Source: an uncultured Chitinophaga sp. (lineage in GTDB: Bacteria > Bacteroidota > Bacteroidia > Chitinophagales > Chitinophagaceae). From it: a stretch of DNA of 64,000 nucleotides. The stretch covers positions 62,001 to 126,000 of the forward strand of contig NZ_CABHOU010000059.1 of assembly GCF_902168175.1 (NCBI RefSeq), written 5' to 3'. Below the pieces are notes generated by a model that was not told where the DNA came from, did no database searches, and saw only the letters and a list, made by a program, of their open reading frames with translations. The translations under genes were made by a program, and so were the position numbers. Positions 1 through 9,241 of this stretch are shown in pieces; position 1 is the first letter of the stretch; each line of letters starts with the position of its first letter.

Positions 1-1
1 A

Positions 2-1789
2 AAAGGATTAAAAAGGCTGGAATACCGCGGTTATGACAGCTCCGGCGTAGCCCTCATCAATGGAGAAGGGTTAAAAGTATACCGGAAGAAAGGAAAAGTG
101 GCAGAACTCGAAGAATTTGTTACCGGCAAAAACATGAGCAGCCATATCGCTATTGGTCACACCCGCTGGGCTACCCATGGCGAACCAAGCGACCGTAATG
201 CCCACCCTCACCTTTCCGGCGACGGCAAACTGGCGATGGTGCATAACGGCATTATCGAAAACTATGGCCAGTTAAAACAGGAGTTGTTAAGCAAAGGCCA
301 CGTTTTTAGCAGCGACACCGATACAGAAGTACTGGTGCACTTTATCGAAGAAATTCGTAATGCGAACAAATGCGGTACCGAAGAAGCGATGCGTATCGCC
401 CTTAAACGCGTAGTAGGTGCTTATGTAATTCTCATCGTTGACCAGGACAATCCCGATACCCTGCTGGCCGCCCGTAAAGGCAGCCCATTAGTAATAGGCG
501 TGGGTAAAGGCGAACACTTCCTGGCTTCCGACGCCTCGCCTATCATAGAATACACGAAAGAAGTAGTGTATGTAAACGACTATGAAATAGCGATCCTGCG
601 CGCCGATGAGCTGATCCTCAAAAACATATCGAACGAAGTTCAAACTCCTTATATCCAGAAACTGGACATAGAACTGGCAGCCATTGAAAAAGGCGGTTAC
701 GACCACTTTATGCTCAAGGAAATATTCGAACAGCCACAAACGATATTCGACAGTCTCCGTGGCCGCCTGGATGCAAAGAAAGGCACGCTTACCCTGGGCG
801 GTATTCGTGGTGATTACGAAGAAATGCTGAAAAACGCCAACCGTATCATCATTGTTGCCTGCGGTACCTCGTGGCATGCCGGCCTGATTGCTGAGTACGT
901 GATCGAAGAGCTTTGCCGTATACCGGTAGAAGTGGAGTACGCCTCAGAGTTCCGATACCGTAACCCCGTAGTGAACAAAGGTGATGTGATCATTGCCATT
1001 TCACAAAGCGGTGAAACGGCGGATACCTTAGTAGCAATGGAAGCCGCCAAAGAAAAAGGCGCTATCATCCTCGGTGTTTGTAACGTGGTAGGCTCCTCCA
1101 TCGCCCGTCTTTCACACGCCGGTGCTTACACGCATGCCGGCCCTGAAATTGGCGTAGCAAGCACGAAAGCGTTTACCGCACAGTTGGCAGTATTATGCCT
1201 CATTGGTCTTAAACTGGCTAAGGATAAAGGAACGATCACTACCCAACGCTTTCAGCACCTGCTCGATGAGCTGGATGCGATAAGCGACAAAGTAGCCATC
1301 GCGCTGAAACTGAATGACGAAATAGCTATTATCGCCGCTAAATATAAAGACGCCCGCGACTTCCTGTTCCTGGGCCGTGGTTACAACTTCCCGGTAGCAC
1401 TTGAAGGCGCACTGAAGCTGAAAGAACTTTCTTACATCCACGCAGAAGGTTATCCGGCAGCAGAAATGAAGCATGGTCCTATTGCACTGGTAGACGATCA
1501 GTTGCCGGTTGTATTTGTGGCCACCAAGGATAGCTATTATGAAAAAATCGTTTCCAACATACAGGAGATCAAAGCCAGGAAAGGCAAAGTAATTGCCGTT
1601 ATCACCGAAGGCGACGAAACTATCCGCTCGATGGCCGATGATGTGATCGTAGTACCGGAAGCCGATGAACTGGTAGCGCCCATCCTATCCGTTATTCCTT
1701 TACAACTGCTGGCTTACCATGTAGGCGTGCAAAAGGGACTTGACGTAGATAAGCCGCGCAACCTGGCGAAATCGGTAACTGTGGAATAA
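2..1789 (+). CDS. glmS: Glutamine--fructose-6-phosphate aminotransferase (isomerizing), 5'-truncated by window edge
   Basis: GlmS converts fructose-6-phosphate and glutamine to glucosamine-6-phosphate, the first step of amino-sugar synthesis for peptidoglycan and lipid A in the cytosol. The reading frame is open from base 2 with the conserved GlmS N-terminal segment KGLKRLEYRGYDSSG, so the real start, including the catalytic Cys1, lies roughly 18-20 codons left of the window. The GTG at 98 is internal. The glutaminase domain (HTRWATHG, HNGIIENY) is followed by two SIS domains (ISQSGETADT; a second near LGRGYNFPVALEGALKLKEL). The C-terminus DKPRNLAKSVTVE is the invariant GlmS end. Estimated full length is about 613 aa, normal for the family. 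The DUF4954 gene follows after 17 bp. Confidence 0.98.
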   Translation, partial: KGLKRLEYRGYDSSGVALINGEGLKVYRKKGKVAELEEFVTGKNMSSHIAIGHTRWATHGEPSDRNAHPHLSGDGKLAMVHNGIIENYGQLKQELLSKGHVFSSDTDTEVLVHFIEEIRNANKCGTEEAMRIALKRVVGAYVILIVDQDNPDTLLAARKGSPLVIGVGKGEHFLASDASPIIEYTKEVVYVNDYEIAILRADELILKNISNEVQTPYIQKLDIELAAIEKGGYDHFMLKEIFEQPQTIFDSLRGRLDAKKGTLTLGGIRGDYEEMLKNANRIIIVACGTSWHAGLIAEYVIEELCRIPVEVEYASEFRYRNPVVNKGDVIIAISQSGETADTLVAMEAAKEKGAIILGVCNVVGSSIARLSHAGAYTHAGPEIGVASTKAFTAQLAVLCLIGLKLAKDKGTITTQRFQHLLDELDAISDKVAIALKLNDEIAIIAAKYKDARDFLFLGRGYNFPVALEGALKLKELSYIHAEGYPAAEMKHGPIALVDDQLPVVFVATKDSYYEKIVSNIQEIKARKGKVIAVITEGDETIRSMADDVIVVPEADELVAPILSVIPLQLLAYHVGVQKGLDVDKPRNLAKSVTVE

Positions 1790-1806
1790 CGCATAATTAA
1801 TAGCGA

Positions 1807-4005
1807 ATGAATCATATCCTTAAAAGGCCACTCACCGAACTTGGTTACAACTTCGTGGACGCGGCTCAACTTCCCGACGGCAAAACGGAATACTATCTCC
1901 GCGATCAGCAACGGTCTACGAGCATTGTGTACCGCAAACTTTCCGCGCAGGAACTGGAAACGCTGGTGCGTAACGACAACACCTCCGACGATTGGAATAA
2001 CATCCTGGTATCGGACGAGTTTAATGCGCAACTGGTACAACACTGTCACTTCTTCGGGCTGATACGTATCGGCAAACTGGAATCCTACTACCTGGAGTTC
2101 CATAACCTGCGCCAGCCTGTTGGTTTATATAACAGCACCATTGCCTCCTGTGATTTTGGAGATAATGTGTCTGTTCACAACGTCAACTTCCTTTCGCATT
2201 ACATTATCGGTAACGAAGTAATTATCGCCAATGTAAGCGAGATGGCCACTACCAATCATGCTAAATTTGGTAATGGTATTTTGAAGGAAGGCGAATCAGA
2301 AAGCATCCGTATATGGCTGGAGTTATGTAATGAAAACGGCGGTCGCAGTATATTGCCGTTCGACGGCATGTTACCGGGCGATGCTTACCTGTGGACCCGC
2401 AACCGTAACGACACCGCGCTGCAGCAACAGTTTGCGGCCTTTACAGACAAGCAGTTCAGCAAACAACTGGGTTATTACGGTATGGTGGGCGACCGGTCGG
2501 TGATCAAGAACGTTAAGATCATTAAAGATGTAATGATCGGTACAGATGCTTACCTGAAAGGCGCTAACAAACTAAAGAACCTCACCATCAACAGCAGTGC
2601 GGAAGCACATTCGCAAATAGGCGAAGGCTGTGAAATGGTGAATGGTATTGTGGGATACGGCTGCCGTGCGTTTTATGGCGTAAAGGCCGTACGTTTCGTG
2701 ATGGCCTCCCACTCGCAGCTGAAATACGGCGCGAGGCTCATCAACTCCTATCTTGGTAATAACTCTACCATCTCCTGTTGCGAAGTATTGAATTCACTCA
2801 TTTTCCCGGCGCATGAACAGCACCATAACAATTCGTTTTTATGTGCGGCGCTTATCATGGGACAAAGTAATATGGCCGCCGGCGCCACCGTTGGCTCCAA
2901 CCACAACTCCCGCGGGGCAGATGGTGAAATTATTGCAGGTCGTGGCTTTTGGCCAGGCCTGTGCGTTAGCCTGAAGCACAACTCCATGTTCGCCACCTTT
3001 ACGCTTATTGCCAAAGGCACTTATATGAGCGAGCTGAATGTGCGGTATCCGTTTAGCCTGGTGAGTAATGAAGAAAGCACGAACACGCTTAAAATCATGC
3101 CCGGCTATTGGTTCATGTACAACATGTACGCACTGGCCCGCAACAGCTGGAAATATGTAGACAGGGATAAACGTACAGAACGTATCCAGCATATAGAATA
3201 CGACTACCTGGCCCCCGATTCGGCCGAAGAAATATTACAATCGCTGGAATTGATGGAACTGGCTACGGGCAGGGCTTTACAACAAGGCAAAACGCTGGAC
3301 GAAAAAGCATTTGTACAACAAGGCCGCCAACTGCTCACCGAAAATCCCTCGCAGGCAGAACAACTGGAAATATTGGCAGAAGAAGCAGAAAACAGTCGCC
3401 GCAAAGCGTACCTCTTAAAGGTACACAAAGCCTATCCGCTGTTCCGCGAACTGATTGTTTTATATGCTGCCCGCAACATCCTTTCACACGCAGCCACCTT
3501 TGGTATCGATTCCCTATCTTCCTTCCAGACCTTCGCTAAAGGCGCCAAACGCAGCGCCTGGCAAAACATTGGCGGACAACTGATGAAAGCAGATACTGTA
3601 GAGGGCATGAAGGACCGCATCAGGAAAGGAAAAATAAGCAACTGGCAACAGGTACACGATGTGTACGAACAGGCTGGGGAAAGTTATACAAAAGATAAAT
3701 TGCAACACGCCATTGCCTGCCTGCTCGACAACCAGCAACTGACTTCCAAAACACTTACGGGCGAAAAGTTGAAGAAGTTCCTGGAACAGTCGGTAAATAC
3801 ACTTAGCACCATTACCGATAACATCTATCGTTCGCGCGAAAAGGATTATAAAAACCCGTACCGCCTGATGGTGTATGAAAGCGAAGAGGAAATGGAAACA
3901 GTGATCGGCAAACTGGAAGACAATGGTTTTATACAACATACCGTTGCCGACCTTAAAGCTTACAAAAAACGGGTGAAAGAAATCATTAAGAAATGGGAGC
4001 TGTAG
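1807..4005 (+). CDS. DUF4954 family protein (left-handed beta-helix, hexapeptide-repeat type)
   Basis: 732 aa. It resembles the DUF4954 family typical of Bacteroidota, whose biochemical role is not established. The central part (about residues 90-400) is rich in short V/I-x-x-[GNA] type turns (SVHNVNFLSHYIIGNEVIIANVS region; IGEGCEMVNGIVGYGC), as in left-handed parallel beta-helix sugar-nucleotide or acyl transferases. The C-terminal 250 residues are charged and helical. No signal peptide or membrane segment is seen. It lies 17 bp after glmS and overlaps the glycosylase gene downstream by 13 bp, so it is probably co-transcribed with glmS. A link to sugar-nucleotide metabolism is suggested only by fold and context. 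Confidence 0.85.
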   Translation: MNHILKRPLTELGYNFVDAAQLPDGKTEYYLRDQQRSTSIVYRKLSAQELETLVRNDNTSDDWNNILVSDEFNAQLVQHCHFFGLIRIGKLESYYLEFHNLRQPVGLYNSTIASCDFGDNVSVHNVNFLSHYIIGNEVIIANVSEMATTNHAKFGNGILKEGESESIRIWLELCNENGGRSILPFDGMLPGDAYLWTRNRNDTALQQQFAAFTDKQFSKQLGYYGMVGDRSVIKNVKIIKDVMIGTDAYLKGANKLKNLTINSSAEAHSQIGEGCEMVNGIVGYGCRAFYGVKAVRFVMASHSQLKYGARLINSYLGNNSTISCCEVLNSLIFPAHEQHHNNSFLCAALIMGQSNMAAGATVGSNHNSRGADGEIIAGRGFWPGLCVSLKHNSMFATFTLIAKGTYMSELNVRYPFSLVSNEESTNTLKIMPGYWFMYNMYALARNSWKYVDRDKRTERIQHIEYDYLAPDSAEEILQSLELMELATGRALQQGKTLDEKAFVQQGRQLLTENPSQAEQLEILAEEAENSRRKAYLLKVHKAYPLFRELIVLYAARNILSHAATFGIDSLSSFQTFAKGAKRSAWQNIGGQLMKADTVEGMKDRIRKGKISNWQQVHDVYEQAGESYTKDKLQHAIACLLDNQQLTSKTLTGEKLKKFLEQSVNTLSTITDNIYRSREKDYKNPYRLMVYESEEEMETVIGKLEDNGFIQHTVADLKAYKKRVKEIIKKWEL

Positions 4006-4565
4006 AAAAATCAAGATGTATCTGGTGTACGAAAGACCAGCTATACAAAGATTATCATGATGAGGAATGGGGCAACCCCAGCCATGACGACCAGCATTTA
4101 TTCGAAATGCTGAACCTCGAAGGCGCACAGGCCGGCCTGAGCTGGTACACCGTGCTTACCAAACGTGAAAACTACCGTAAGGCATTTGACAACTGGGATG
4201 CGAAAAAGATATCGAAGTACACCGATAAAAAGATCGCATCACTATTAGAGAATCCTGGTATTATCCGCAATAAATTAAAGGTCAACGGAACTGTGTCTAA
4301 CGCTAAAGCCTTCCTGAAAATACAGGAGGAGTTTGGCAGTTTTGACAAGTATATATGGCAGTTTGTGGGTGGTAAACCTGTGCTGAATAAGTTTACCAGT
4401 TACGGCCAGGTGCCTGCCAAAACAGCGATCTCCGACGCCATGAGTAAAGACCTGCTGAAACGCGGTTTTAAGTTTGTGGGTTCTACTATTTGTTATGCTT
4501 ATATGCAGGCAACGGGTATGGTGAACGACCATGTGGAGGGGTGCTGGAAGTTTAAAAAGAAATAA
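3993..4565 (+). CDS. tag: DNA-3-methyladenine glycosylase I
   Basis: 190 aa, the usual length for Tag, which excises 3-methyladenine from alkylated DNA at the start of base-excision repair. Visible family features: N-terminal Cys9 and His22 and C-terminal His/Cys in NDHVEGC, which form the HhH-GPD-like zinc snap; EWG near residue 26; and the EGAQAGLSW stretch carrying the catalytic Glu and base-stacking aromatics. The ATG at 3993 lies inside the end of the DUF4954 gene (13-bp overlap), which implies translational coupling. A strong hairpin directly after the stop ends this unit. Confidence 0.95.
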   Translation: MGAVEKSRCIWCTKDQLYKDYHDEEWGNPSHDDQHLFEMLNLEGAQAGLSWYTVLTKRENYRKAFDNWDAKKISKYTDKKIASLLENPGIIRNKLKVNGTVSNAKAFLKIQEEFGSFDKYIWQFVGGKPVLNKFTSYGQVPAKTAISDAMSKDLLKRGFKFVGSTICYAYMQATGMVNDHVEGCWKFKKK

Positions 4566-4606
4566 AAGAGAGAGGGCTGTTCCGCGGAATAGCCCTCTCT
4601 CTTTTA
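4564..4606 (+). terminator. Strong intrinsic terminator after glmS-DUF4954-tag
   Basis: A near-perfect inverted repeat (arm AGAGAGAGGGCT, centred on the TCCGCGGA palindrome at about 4581-4588) is followed by CTTTTATA. The arms pair through their whole length. It is also flanked by an A-run on the other side, so it may work in both directions. Confidence 0.85.
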
Positions 4607-4623
4607 TATACCCTGCAGAATAA

Positions 4624-4652
4624 AAACAAAAGGCGCCCCTGAGAGCGCCTTT
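4624..4652 (-). terminator. Intrinsic terminator of the RlpA-like gene
   Basis: Read on the minus strand, the stem AAAGGCGC / GCGCCTTT is followed by TTGTTTTTATT. It lies about 25 bp past the stop of the minus-strand gene that ends at 4676. Confidence 0.75.
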
Positions 4653-4675
4653 ATAAATTTCTTTATGTTGATCGT

Positions 4676-5089
4676 TTAACTTGCTGCCTGTACAATAGAC
4701 CTCATCATGCTATTTACGAACGACTTCGACACCACATCCACCTTTACACGGGTGAGACCGCGATTAAAGAAATCGAGTTTCCTTGCGGCGGACTGTGTAA
4801 GGTCGACAATGCGCGAATTAGCGGCATGCAGGCGGTCGGTTACCTTTACGATTACCCATTTATTGTTACGGAGATTAGTCACTTTGATATAGGTGCCCAT
4901 CGGTAGAGAATTATGGGCAGCGGTCATAGCGCTATTATCGAATGTTTCGCCGCTGAATGTTTTGCGGCCATTAAACTTATGCGCGTAAAAACTGGCAATA
5001 CCCTCCGTTTTAGCGGGCTTCTGCTGTTGCTGAGCGTTTACAGAAGTGGTAGCGCCGAACATCAGTAAAAATATGGTAAGTAGCTTCAT
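4676..5089 (-). CDS. RlpA-like double-psi beta-barrel protein, secreted
   Basis: 137 aa from the chosen ATG at 5089, which directly precedes a Sec signal peptide (MKLLTIFLLMFGATTSVNAQ). A longer frame reaching 5167 adds an unlikely N-terminus. The mature part carries the RlpA double-psi beta-barrel signature: GIASFYAHKFNGRKTFSGE, then MTAAHNSLPMGT, then VKVTDRLHAANSRIVDLTQSAA. RlpA proteins bind or cleave denuded septal peptidoglycan glycan strands. There is no SPOR domain, and the canonical HRTLPFGT motif is altered (AHNSLPMGT), so lytic transglycosylase activity is only a family-based guess. Single gene with its own terminator. Confidence 0.85.
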   Translation of the reverse strand: MKLLTIFLLMFGATTSVNAQQQQKPAKTEGIASFYAHKFNGRKTFSGETFDNSAMTAAHNSLPMGTYIKVTNLRNNKWVIVKVTDRLHAANSRIVDLTQSAARKLDFFNRGLTRVKVDVVSKSFVNSMMRSIVQAAS

Positions 5090-5188
5090 GCCGCCATATT
5101 GGCAAGAACCATTCCATAAAGGTATGGTGATTATTACCGGGCTTAAATCGTGCTGATTTATAAGCATTTAGAGAAAGTCAGAAGTTTG

Positions 5189-6226
5189 TCAATCGTTGAC
5201 AATTATCTCTTTTAACGCTTCATTATTGATATAATTCATGTCCGTAAGCGTCATCAGGAAGAAATAAAGCTCCCGTTGTTCCTTGTCGCTCAGGGGAATA
5301 CCGCTCTTCAGTATAGGATCAGGGTTCGCATTTTCGAAGATGCCGCTGTCATAATGCTCGAACACCAGGAAAATATCGTAGAAGCGGCCGTCGTGCATAT
5401 AAGGCTGACTGCGGAGTATATTGCGGAGAGAAGGCACTTTAAACTTCATATAGTCTGCCGTGCTGTTGGTGATCTTCATGCGGCCTACATCATTCAGAGA
5501 AGGATTGTAAGGCATACCGTTGCTACGGAAGCTGCCATCCGTAAACAAGGGCTCTTTATGACAACTGGCGCATTTTGCCTGGAACACCGCATAACCGTTC
5601 TGTTCCTCTGCCGTAAACGTTTTCTCCCTGCGCATCACACTATCGTACTTCGATTCGAACGAGTTCATCGTAGCCATGAACTGCGCGAGGGCTCGGAAGG
5701 TGCGTTGGGTAGTTACCTCTTCGCTACCGAAAGCTGCTTTGAACATTTTGCGGTATACCGCATTTGACTGCAGTTTATCTACCACGCGCTGCAGGTCCTC
5801 TCCCATTTCATTAGGATCGGTAAGCGGCGTGAGCGGCTGTATTTCCAGGTTATTCACCCCGCCATCCCACATAAAGTCTTTCTGGTAAATAAGATTGAAG
5901 AGAGCAGGCACCGTGCGCGTACCCGTTCTGTTTTCGACACCATGACTCAGGGGGTGATCGTAATGCGAGAAGGCCGCGAACTGCTGGTGGCAGAAACCGC
6001 AGGAAACCGTGCTGTCTTTTGAAAGGCGGTTATCGTAGAAAAGTCTTTTACCAAGTGCAATGCCCTCATTGGTGAGCGGATTTTGCGCCATATCGTACAC
6101 GGTTGCCGGAAAGTAAGATGGCAGTTGTAAAGTATAGGGAGTTGGTGCAGGCGCGCGTACATCCGTTTTACGGCAGGCCCACAAAAGAAACAGGAAAACA
6201 ACGATATAAATGATTTTTCTAATCAT
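5189..6226 (-). CDS. Di-haem cytochrome c peroxidase / MauG-family lipoprotein (MbnH-like)
   Basis: 345 aa with a lipoprotein signal peptide (lipobox Cys18, LLWAC) and two c-type haem sites, CGFCH at residues 76-80 and CASCH at 219-223, as in the CcpA/MauG family. These periplasmic enzymes either reduce hydrogen peroxide or oxidise a partner protein. Its ATG overlaps the stop of the upstream MbnP-like gene by 4 bp (6223-6226), the same pairing as MbnP/MbnH of methanobactin operons. There MbnH is known to convert a Trp of MbnP to kynurenine. I infer the same substrate relationship here. A simple peroxidase role is the alternative. Confidence 0.9.
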   Translation of the reverse strand: MIRKIIYIVVFLFLLWACRKTDVRAPAPTPYTLQLPSYFPATVYDMAQNPLTNEGIALGKRLFYDNRLSKDSTVSCGFCHQQFAAFSHYDHPLSHGVENRTGTRTVPALFNLIYQKDFMWDGGVNNLEIQPLTPLTDPNEMGEDLQRVVDKLQSNAVYRKMFKAAFGSEEVTTQRTFRALAQFMATMNSFESKYDSVMRREKTFTAEEQNGYAVFQAKCASCHKEPLFTDGSFRSNGMPYNPSLNDVGRMKITNSTADYMKFKVPSLRNILRSQPYMHDGRFYDIFLVFEHYDSGIFENANPDPILKSGIPLSDKEQRELYFFLMTLTDMNYINNEALKEIIVND

Positions 6227-6978
6227 TCAGCAACGGTAAAGCTCGTAAACATCTTACTGTAGTTATCGGCTATTTTATATGCGTCCGCCCCGGGAACGTG
6301 AATAGCTGCGATATTTTTAAAGCTAACGGCATTAGGCTGACCGAACCATTTGGCTGCATCGGCCACGAGCGTGATATGCGCTTTGGCCGGTACATTGATC
6401 CCGGCAGTAGCAATGGTTACATTACGCAGTGAATTATATTCTCCTTTAAAACCACCAATGTGAAACACCAGTGAGTGATCGTTCGCAACAGATACAGGAG
6501 AAGTACCTTCAAACTTCGCCATGATGTACCCGCTGTTCCAGCTCCAGAACATGCCGTTTAAAGGGTCTAAAGCACCGGTTTGCGCGCCGCTAACGTTACG
6601 CACGCTATCAACTCCCACCGTGAACGATACGCTTTTGTAATCGCCCAATGGCACTTTATTTATCGATATTGTTTTCGATTCGCTTACCGCTTCGTTCACG
6701 AGGTAGTATTTACCCGGGAATTTAACAACTGAACCGTCGGTGTTGGTGAAGCTGAAGTTGCTGAGGTAGTATTTAAAAGTAGTAACGGTAAACTGCTCGC
6801 CGGAAGCGTTGGTATAGGTGTTGGTCGCCAGTACGAGCGGCTGTGAATTTACCTGGTGTTGAAGTGAAATCTTAATGGTCCCTGTGGCTGTTTCGTCCTT
6901 TCCGTCTTTCTGGCAACCTGCGGCAAATACCAGCAACAGGAAGAGAAATAAGGTACAGCGGTTAGCAAGCTGCGTCAT
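6223..6978 (-). CDS. MbnP-like copper-associated lipoprotein
   Basis: 251 aa, lipoprotein signal with lipobox Cys22 (FAAGC). The body matches the MbnP family: FKYYLSNFSF near residue 68, a GVDSVRN segment near 122, and the diagnostic NGMFWSWNSGYIMAKFEG motif at about 141-158 containing Trp145 and Trp147. In methanotroph MbnP a Trp is oxidised to kynurenine by its partner MbnH, giving a copper(I) site. No methanobactin precursor is visible, so the pair acts outside that context. It is translationally coupled to the di-haem peroxidase gene downstream and is probably anchored in the outer membrane or periplasm. Confidence 0.88.
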   Translation of the reverse strand: MTQLANRCTLFLFLLLVFAAGCQKDGKDETATGTIKISLQHQVNSQPLVLATNTYTNASGEQFTVTTFKYYLSNFSFTNTDGSVVKFPGKYYLVNEAVSESKTISINKVPLGDYKSVSFTVGVDSVRNVSGAQTGALDPLNGMFWSWNSGYIMAKFEGTSPVSVANDHSLVFHIGGFKGEYNSLRNVTIATAGINVPAKAHITLVADAAKWFGQPNAVSFKNIAAIHVPGADAYKIADNYSKMFTSFTVAE

Positions 6979-7043
6979 AATCTCTGATTGTGTACTGAAG
7001 TTACGATGAATTTGCCGGATTGGATGCCTCCGTTTGCCGATAA

Positions 7044-7081
7044 AAAAAGCGCGCCTGCCGATGTTTTTCCGGCAGGCGCGT
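7044..7081 (-). terminator. Intrinsic terminator of the L-fucose operon
   Basis: Minus-strand reading gives an 11-bp G/C-rich stem (CGCGCCTGCCG with its complement), a short loop and a run of seven T. It sits 20 bp after the stop of the permease gene at 7101. Confidence 0.9.
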
Positions 7082-7100
7082 TATTATATGGGAAACAGGC

Positions 7101-8399
7101 TTATAGTGCCCTGTCCAGCTTATATCCTTTTATACCGAACCAGGCTACCACCGCAAAACAAACCAGCGGCACGATGTAGGCCATCTGGATATTGGAAGCG
7201 TCAGACACCATGCCCATCAACGGAGGACAAATAGCGCCACCAACGATCGACATGATGATGAGGGAAGAACCGAATTTGGCATCCGTTCCAATTCCTTCAA
7301 TACCAAGCGAAAATATAGTAGGGAACATAATAGACATGAAGAAAGGAACAGCCAATACTGCCCAAACAGCCACATCTCCCTTAACCGTCATCGCCACCAC
7401 TAACAACAGCAGGTTCACAAAGGCGTAGATAGCCAATAAACGATGCGGTTTGATGACACGCATCAACCCAGTACCAACAAAACGGCCGATCATGAAACCA
7501 CCGCCGGCCACAGACCCCAGTAATATAGCTGCATCCTGCTCGTTAATACCTGCAGAGAATTTGGCGAAACGAATAAAGAAGGCATTTACACCTACCTGGG
7601 CGCCAATGTAAAAGAATTGCGTAACAACCGCTGCAATCAGGTGTTTATGCCTGAAAATGCTGCCTTTACTGCCCGTATTATCGATCGCAGGATCTTCCTG
7701 CTCTTTTACATCGGGCATTTTGGTGAAGATGAATAATATTGCTACCAGTACTACCACAAAACCGATGATCATGTACGGCATTTTAACCGTAGCGGCCTCG
7801 CTGGCCAGGTATTGCTGCAAATCTGCAGGCGCCATCCGTGCCAGTTCTTCTTTTGTATGCTCGTTGCCGGAAAGAATGAATTTAGCTCCAATAATGGGCC
7901 CGATCATCGCACCCACCCCATTAAACGACTGCGCCAGGTTCAGCCTGAAGGCGGCTGTTTCTGGCTTGCCAAGTACGGTAACGTAAGGATTGGCAGCTGT
8001 TTCCAGGAAAGTTAAACCGGTAGCGATCACAAAAAGCGCCACCAGGAAAAATGCGTACTGACCTGAATTGGCAGCTGGTATAAATAAGAATGCACCTGCC
8101 GCATACACGATCAGGCCGAAAATAATACCCGACTTATAACCGAACTTCTTCATCACATAACCTGCCGGCATGGCCATCACGAAGTAAGCAAGGAAGATGG
8201 AAGAATCGATGAAAGAAGATTGCGTATCTGTAAGCTGACAGGCTTTTTTCAGGTGCGGAATAAGTACGGGACTCAGGTTGTGAATGAGTGCCCACAGGAA
8301 AAACAAACTGGTAACGAGTATAAAGGGAAACAGGTAGTTGCCCGCTTTATTGCCGCCAGTGGTGGTATACGTGGAATTGCTTGCTGCGGTTCCGGCCAT
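7101..8399 (-). CDS. fucP: L-fucose:H+ symporter, MFS family
   Basis: 432 aa, typical for FucP. This major-facilitator permease imports L-fucose with a proton. About twelve hydrophobic segments are visible, starting YLFPFILVTSLFFLWALIHNL. FHS-family signatures include FIDSSIFLAYFVMAMPAGY and LTFLETAANPYVTVLG. It is the last gene of a seven-gene minus-strand operon whose other members oxidise L-fucose, which supports the substrate call over glucose/galactose transport by the related GluP family. It is preceded by 39 bp and followed by a strong terminator. Confidence 0.9.
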   Translation of the reverse strand: MAGTAASNSTYTTTGGNKAGNYLFPFILVTSLFFLWALIHNLSPVLIPHLKKACQLTDTQSSFIDSSIFLAYFVMAMPAGYVMKKFGYKSGIIFGLIVYAAGAFLFIPAANSGQYAFFLVALFVIATGLTFLETAANPYVTVLGKPETAAFRLNLAQSFNGVGAMIGPIIGAKFILSGNEHTKEELARMAPADLQQYLASEAATVKMPYMIIGFVVVLVAILFIFTKMPDVKEQEDPAIDNTGSKGSIFRHKHLIAAVVTQFFYIGAQVGVNAFFIRFAKFSAGINEQDAAILLGSVAGGGFMIGRFVGTGLMRVIKPHRLLAIYAFVNLLLLVVAMTVKGDVAVWAVLAVPFFMSIMFPTIFSLGIEGIGTDAKFGSSLIIMSIVGGAICPPLMGMVSDASNIQMAYIVPLVCFAVVAWFGIKGYKLDRAL

Positions 8400-8438
8400 A
8401 GATGTTGTTTTTAGTATTATAAGGATTTGTATCAGCTA

Positions 8439-9221
8439 CTAACTAATCGACCTGTCAAGGTGTGTGTAACCACCATCTACGTAAATGATCTGGCCTGTGG
8501 TGTGTGCAGAACGATCGCTCAGCAGGAATACGGTCATACCGGCAATTTCATCGGAAGTGGTCATTCGTTTCTCCAAAGGAATTTTGGAAACGATGGATGC
8601 CAGTTTCTCTTCGGAATTGGGTAAAGAGTTGATCCAGGTTTCGTACAACGGGGTCCATACTTCGGCAGGGATCACTGTATTTACGCGTACGCTGAATGGC
8701 ACCAGTTCTACTGCCCACTCGCGGGTTAACGCGTTGATAGCACCTTTGGAGGCGGCGTAACCGGAGGTATTACCCTGACCAGTATCGGCCACTTTAGAAC
8801 CAATGTTTACAATATTGCCTTTAGCGGCTTTAAGGTAAGGCAACGCATAATGCGCCAGGTTATAGTAATGCGATAAATTGTTTTGTAAAGAAGCCATGAA
8901 CTTTTCGGGACTACCGCTTTCCAGTCCTACACCATCATTAGCGCCGGCATTGTTCACTAACGCATCGATACGGCCGTAAGCCGCTACCGCTACATCGATC
9001 ACTTTTTTACAGTCGCCTGGTTTACCCAATTCGGCTGTTACACCCAGCGCTTTACCGCCCGCGTTATTAATTGCTGTAACAGTCTTTTCATTGTCCGCCT
9101 CATTTCTTCCTGCAATTACAATGATAGCCCCTTCTTCAGCCGCCAGTCTTGAAATGGCTTCGCCAATACCTTTGGCACCACCGGTAACGATCACCACTTT
9201 ATCCTTCAATCCTAAGTTCAT
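8439..9221 (-). CDS. L-fucose dehydrogenase, SDR family
   Basis: 260 aa short-chain dehydrogenase. Cofactor loop TGGAKGIG at residues 14-21, NNAGANDGVGLESG, and catalytic Tyr/Lys in SGYAASK. The segments NDGVGLESG, LSHYYNLAHYALPYLKA, VIPAEVWTPLYETWI and the C-terminal DGGYTHLDR are those I associate with bacterial L-fucose dehydrogenases, which oxidise L-fucose to L-fucono-lactone. Its place next to a lactonase-type amidohydrolase and FucP agrees. NAD versus NADP preference cannot be read safely. It follows the lactonase gene after 20 bp. Confidence 0.85.
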   Translation of the reverse strand: MNLGLKDKVVIVTGGAKGIGEAISRLAAEEGAIIVIAGRNEADNEKTVTAINNAGGKALGVTAELGKPGDCKKVIDVAVAAYGRIDALVNNAGANDGVGLESGSPEKFMASLQNNLSHYYNLAHYALPYLKAAKGNIVNIGSKVADTGQGNTSGYAASKGAINALTREWAVELVPFSVRVNTVIPAEVWTPLYETWINSLPNSEEKLASIVSKIPLEKRMTTSDEIAGMTVFLLSDRSAHTTGQIIYVDGGYTHLDRSIS

Positions 9222-9241
9222 TACTTATTGTTTTGTTGTGT

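Noticed and set aside
98..100. GTG as the start of glmS
   Set aside because: The frame is open to base 2 with conserved GlmS residues before it; the true start is outside the window.
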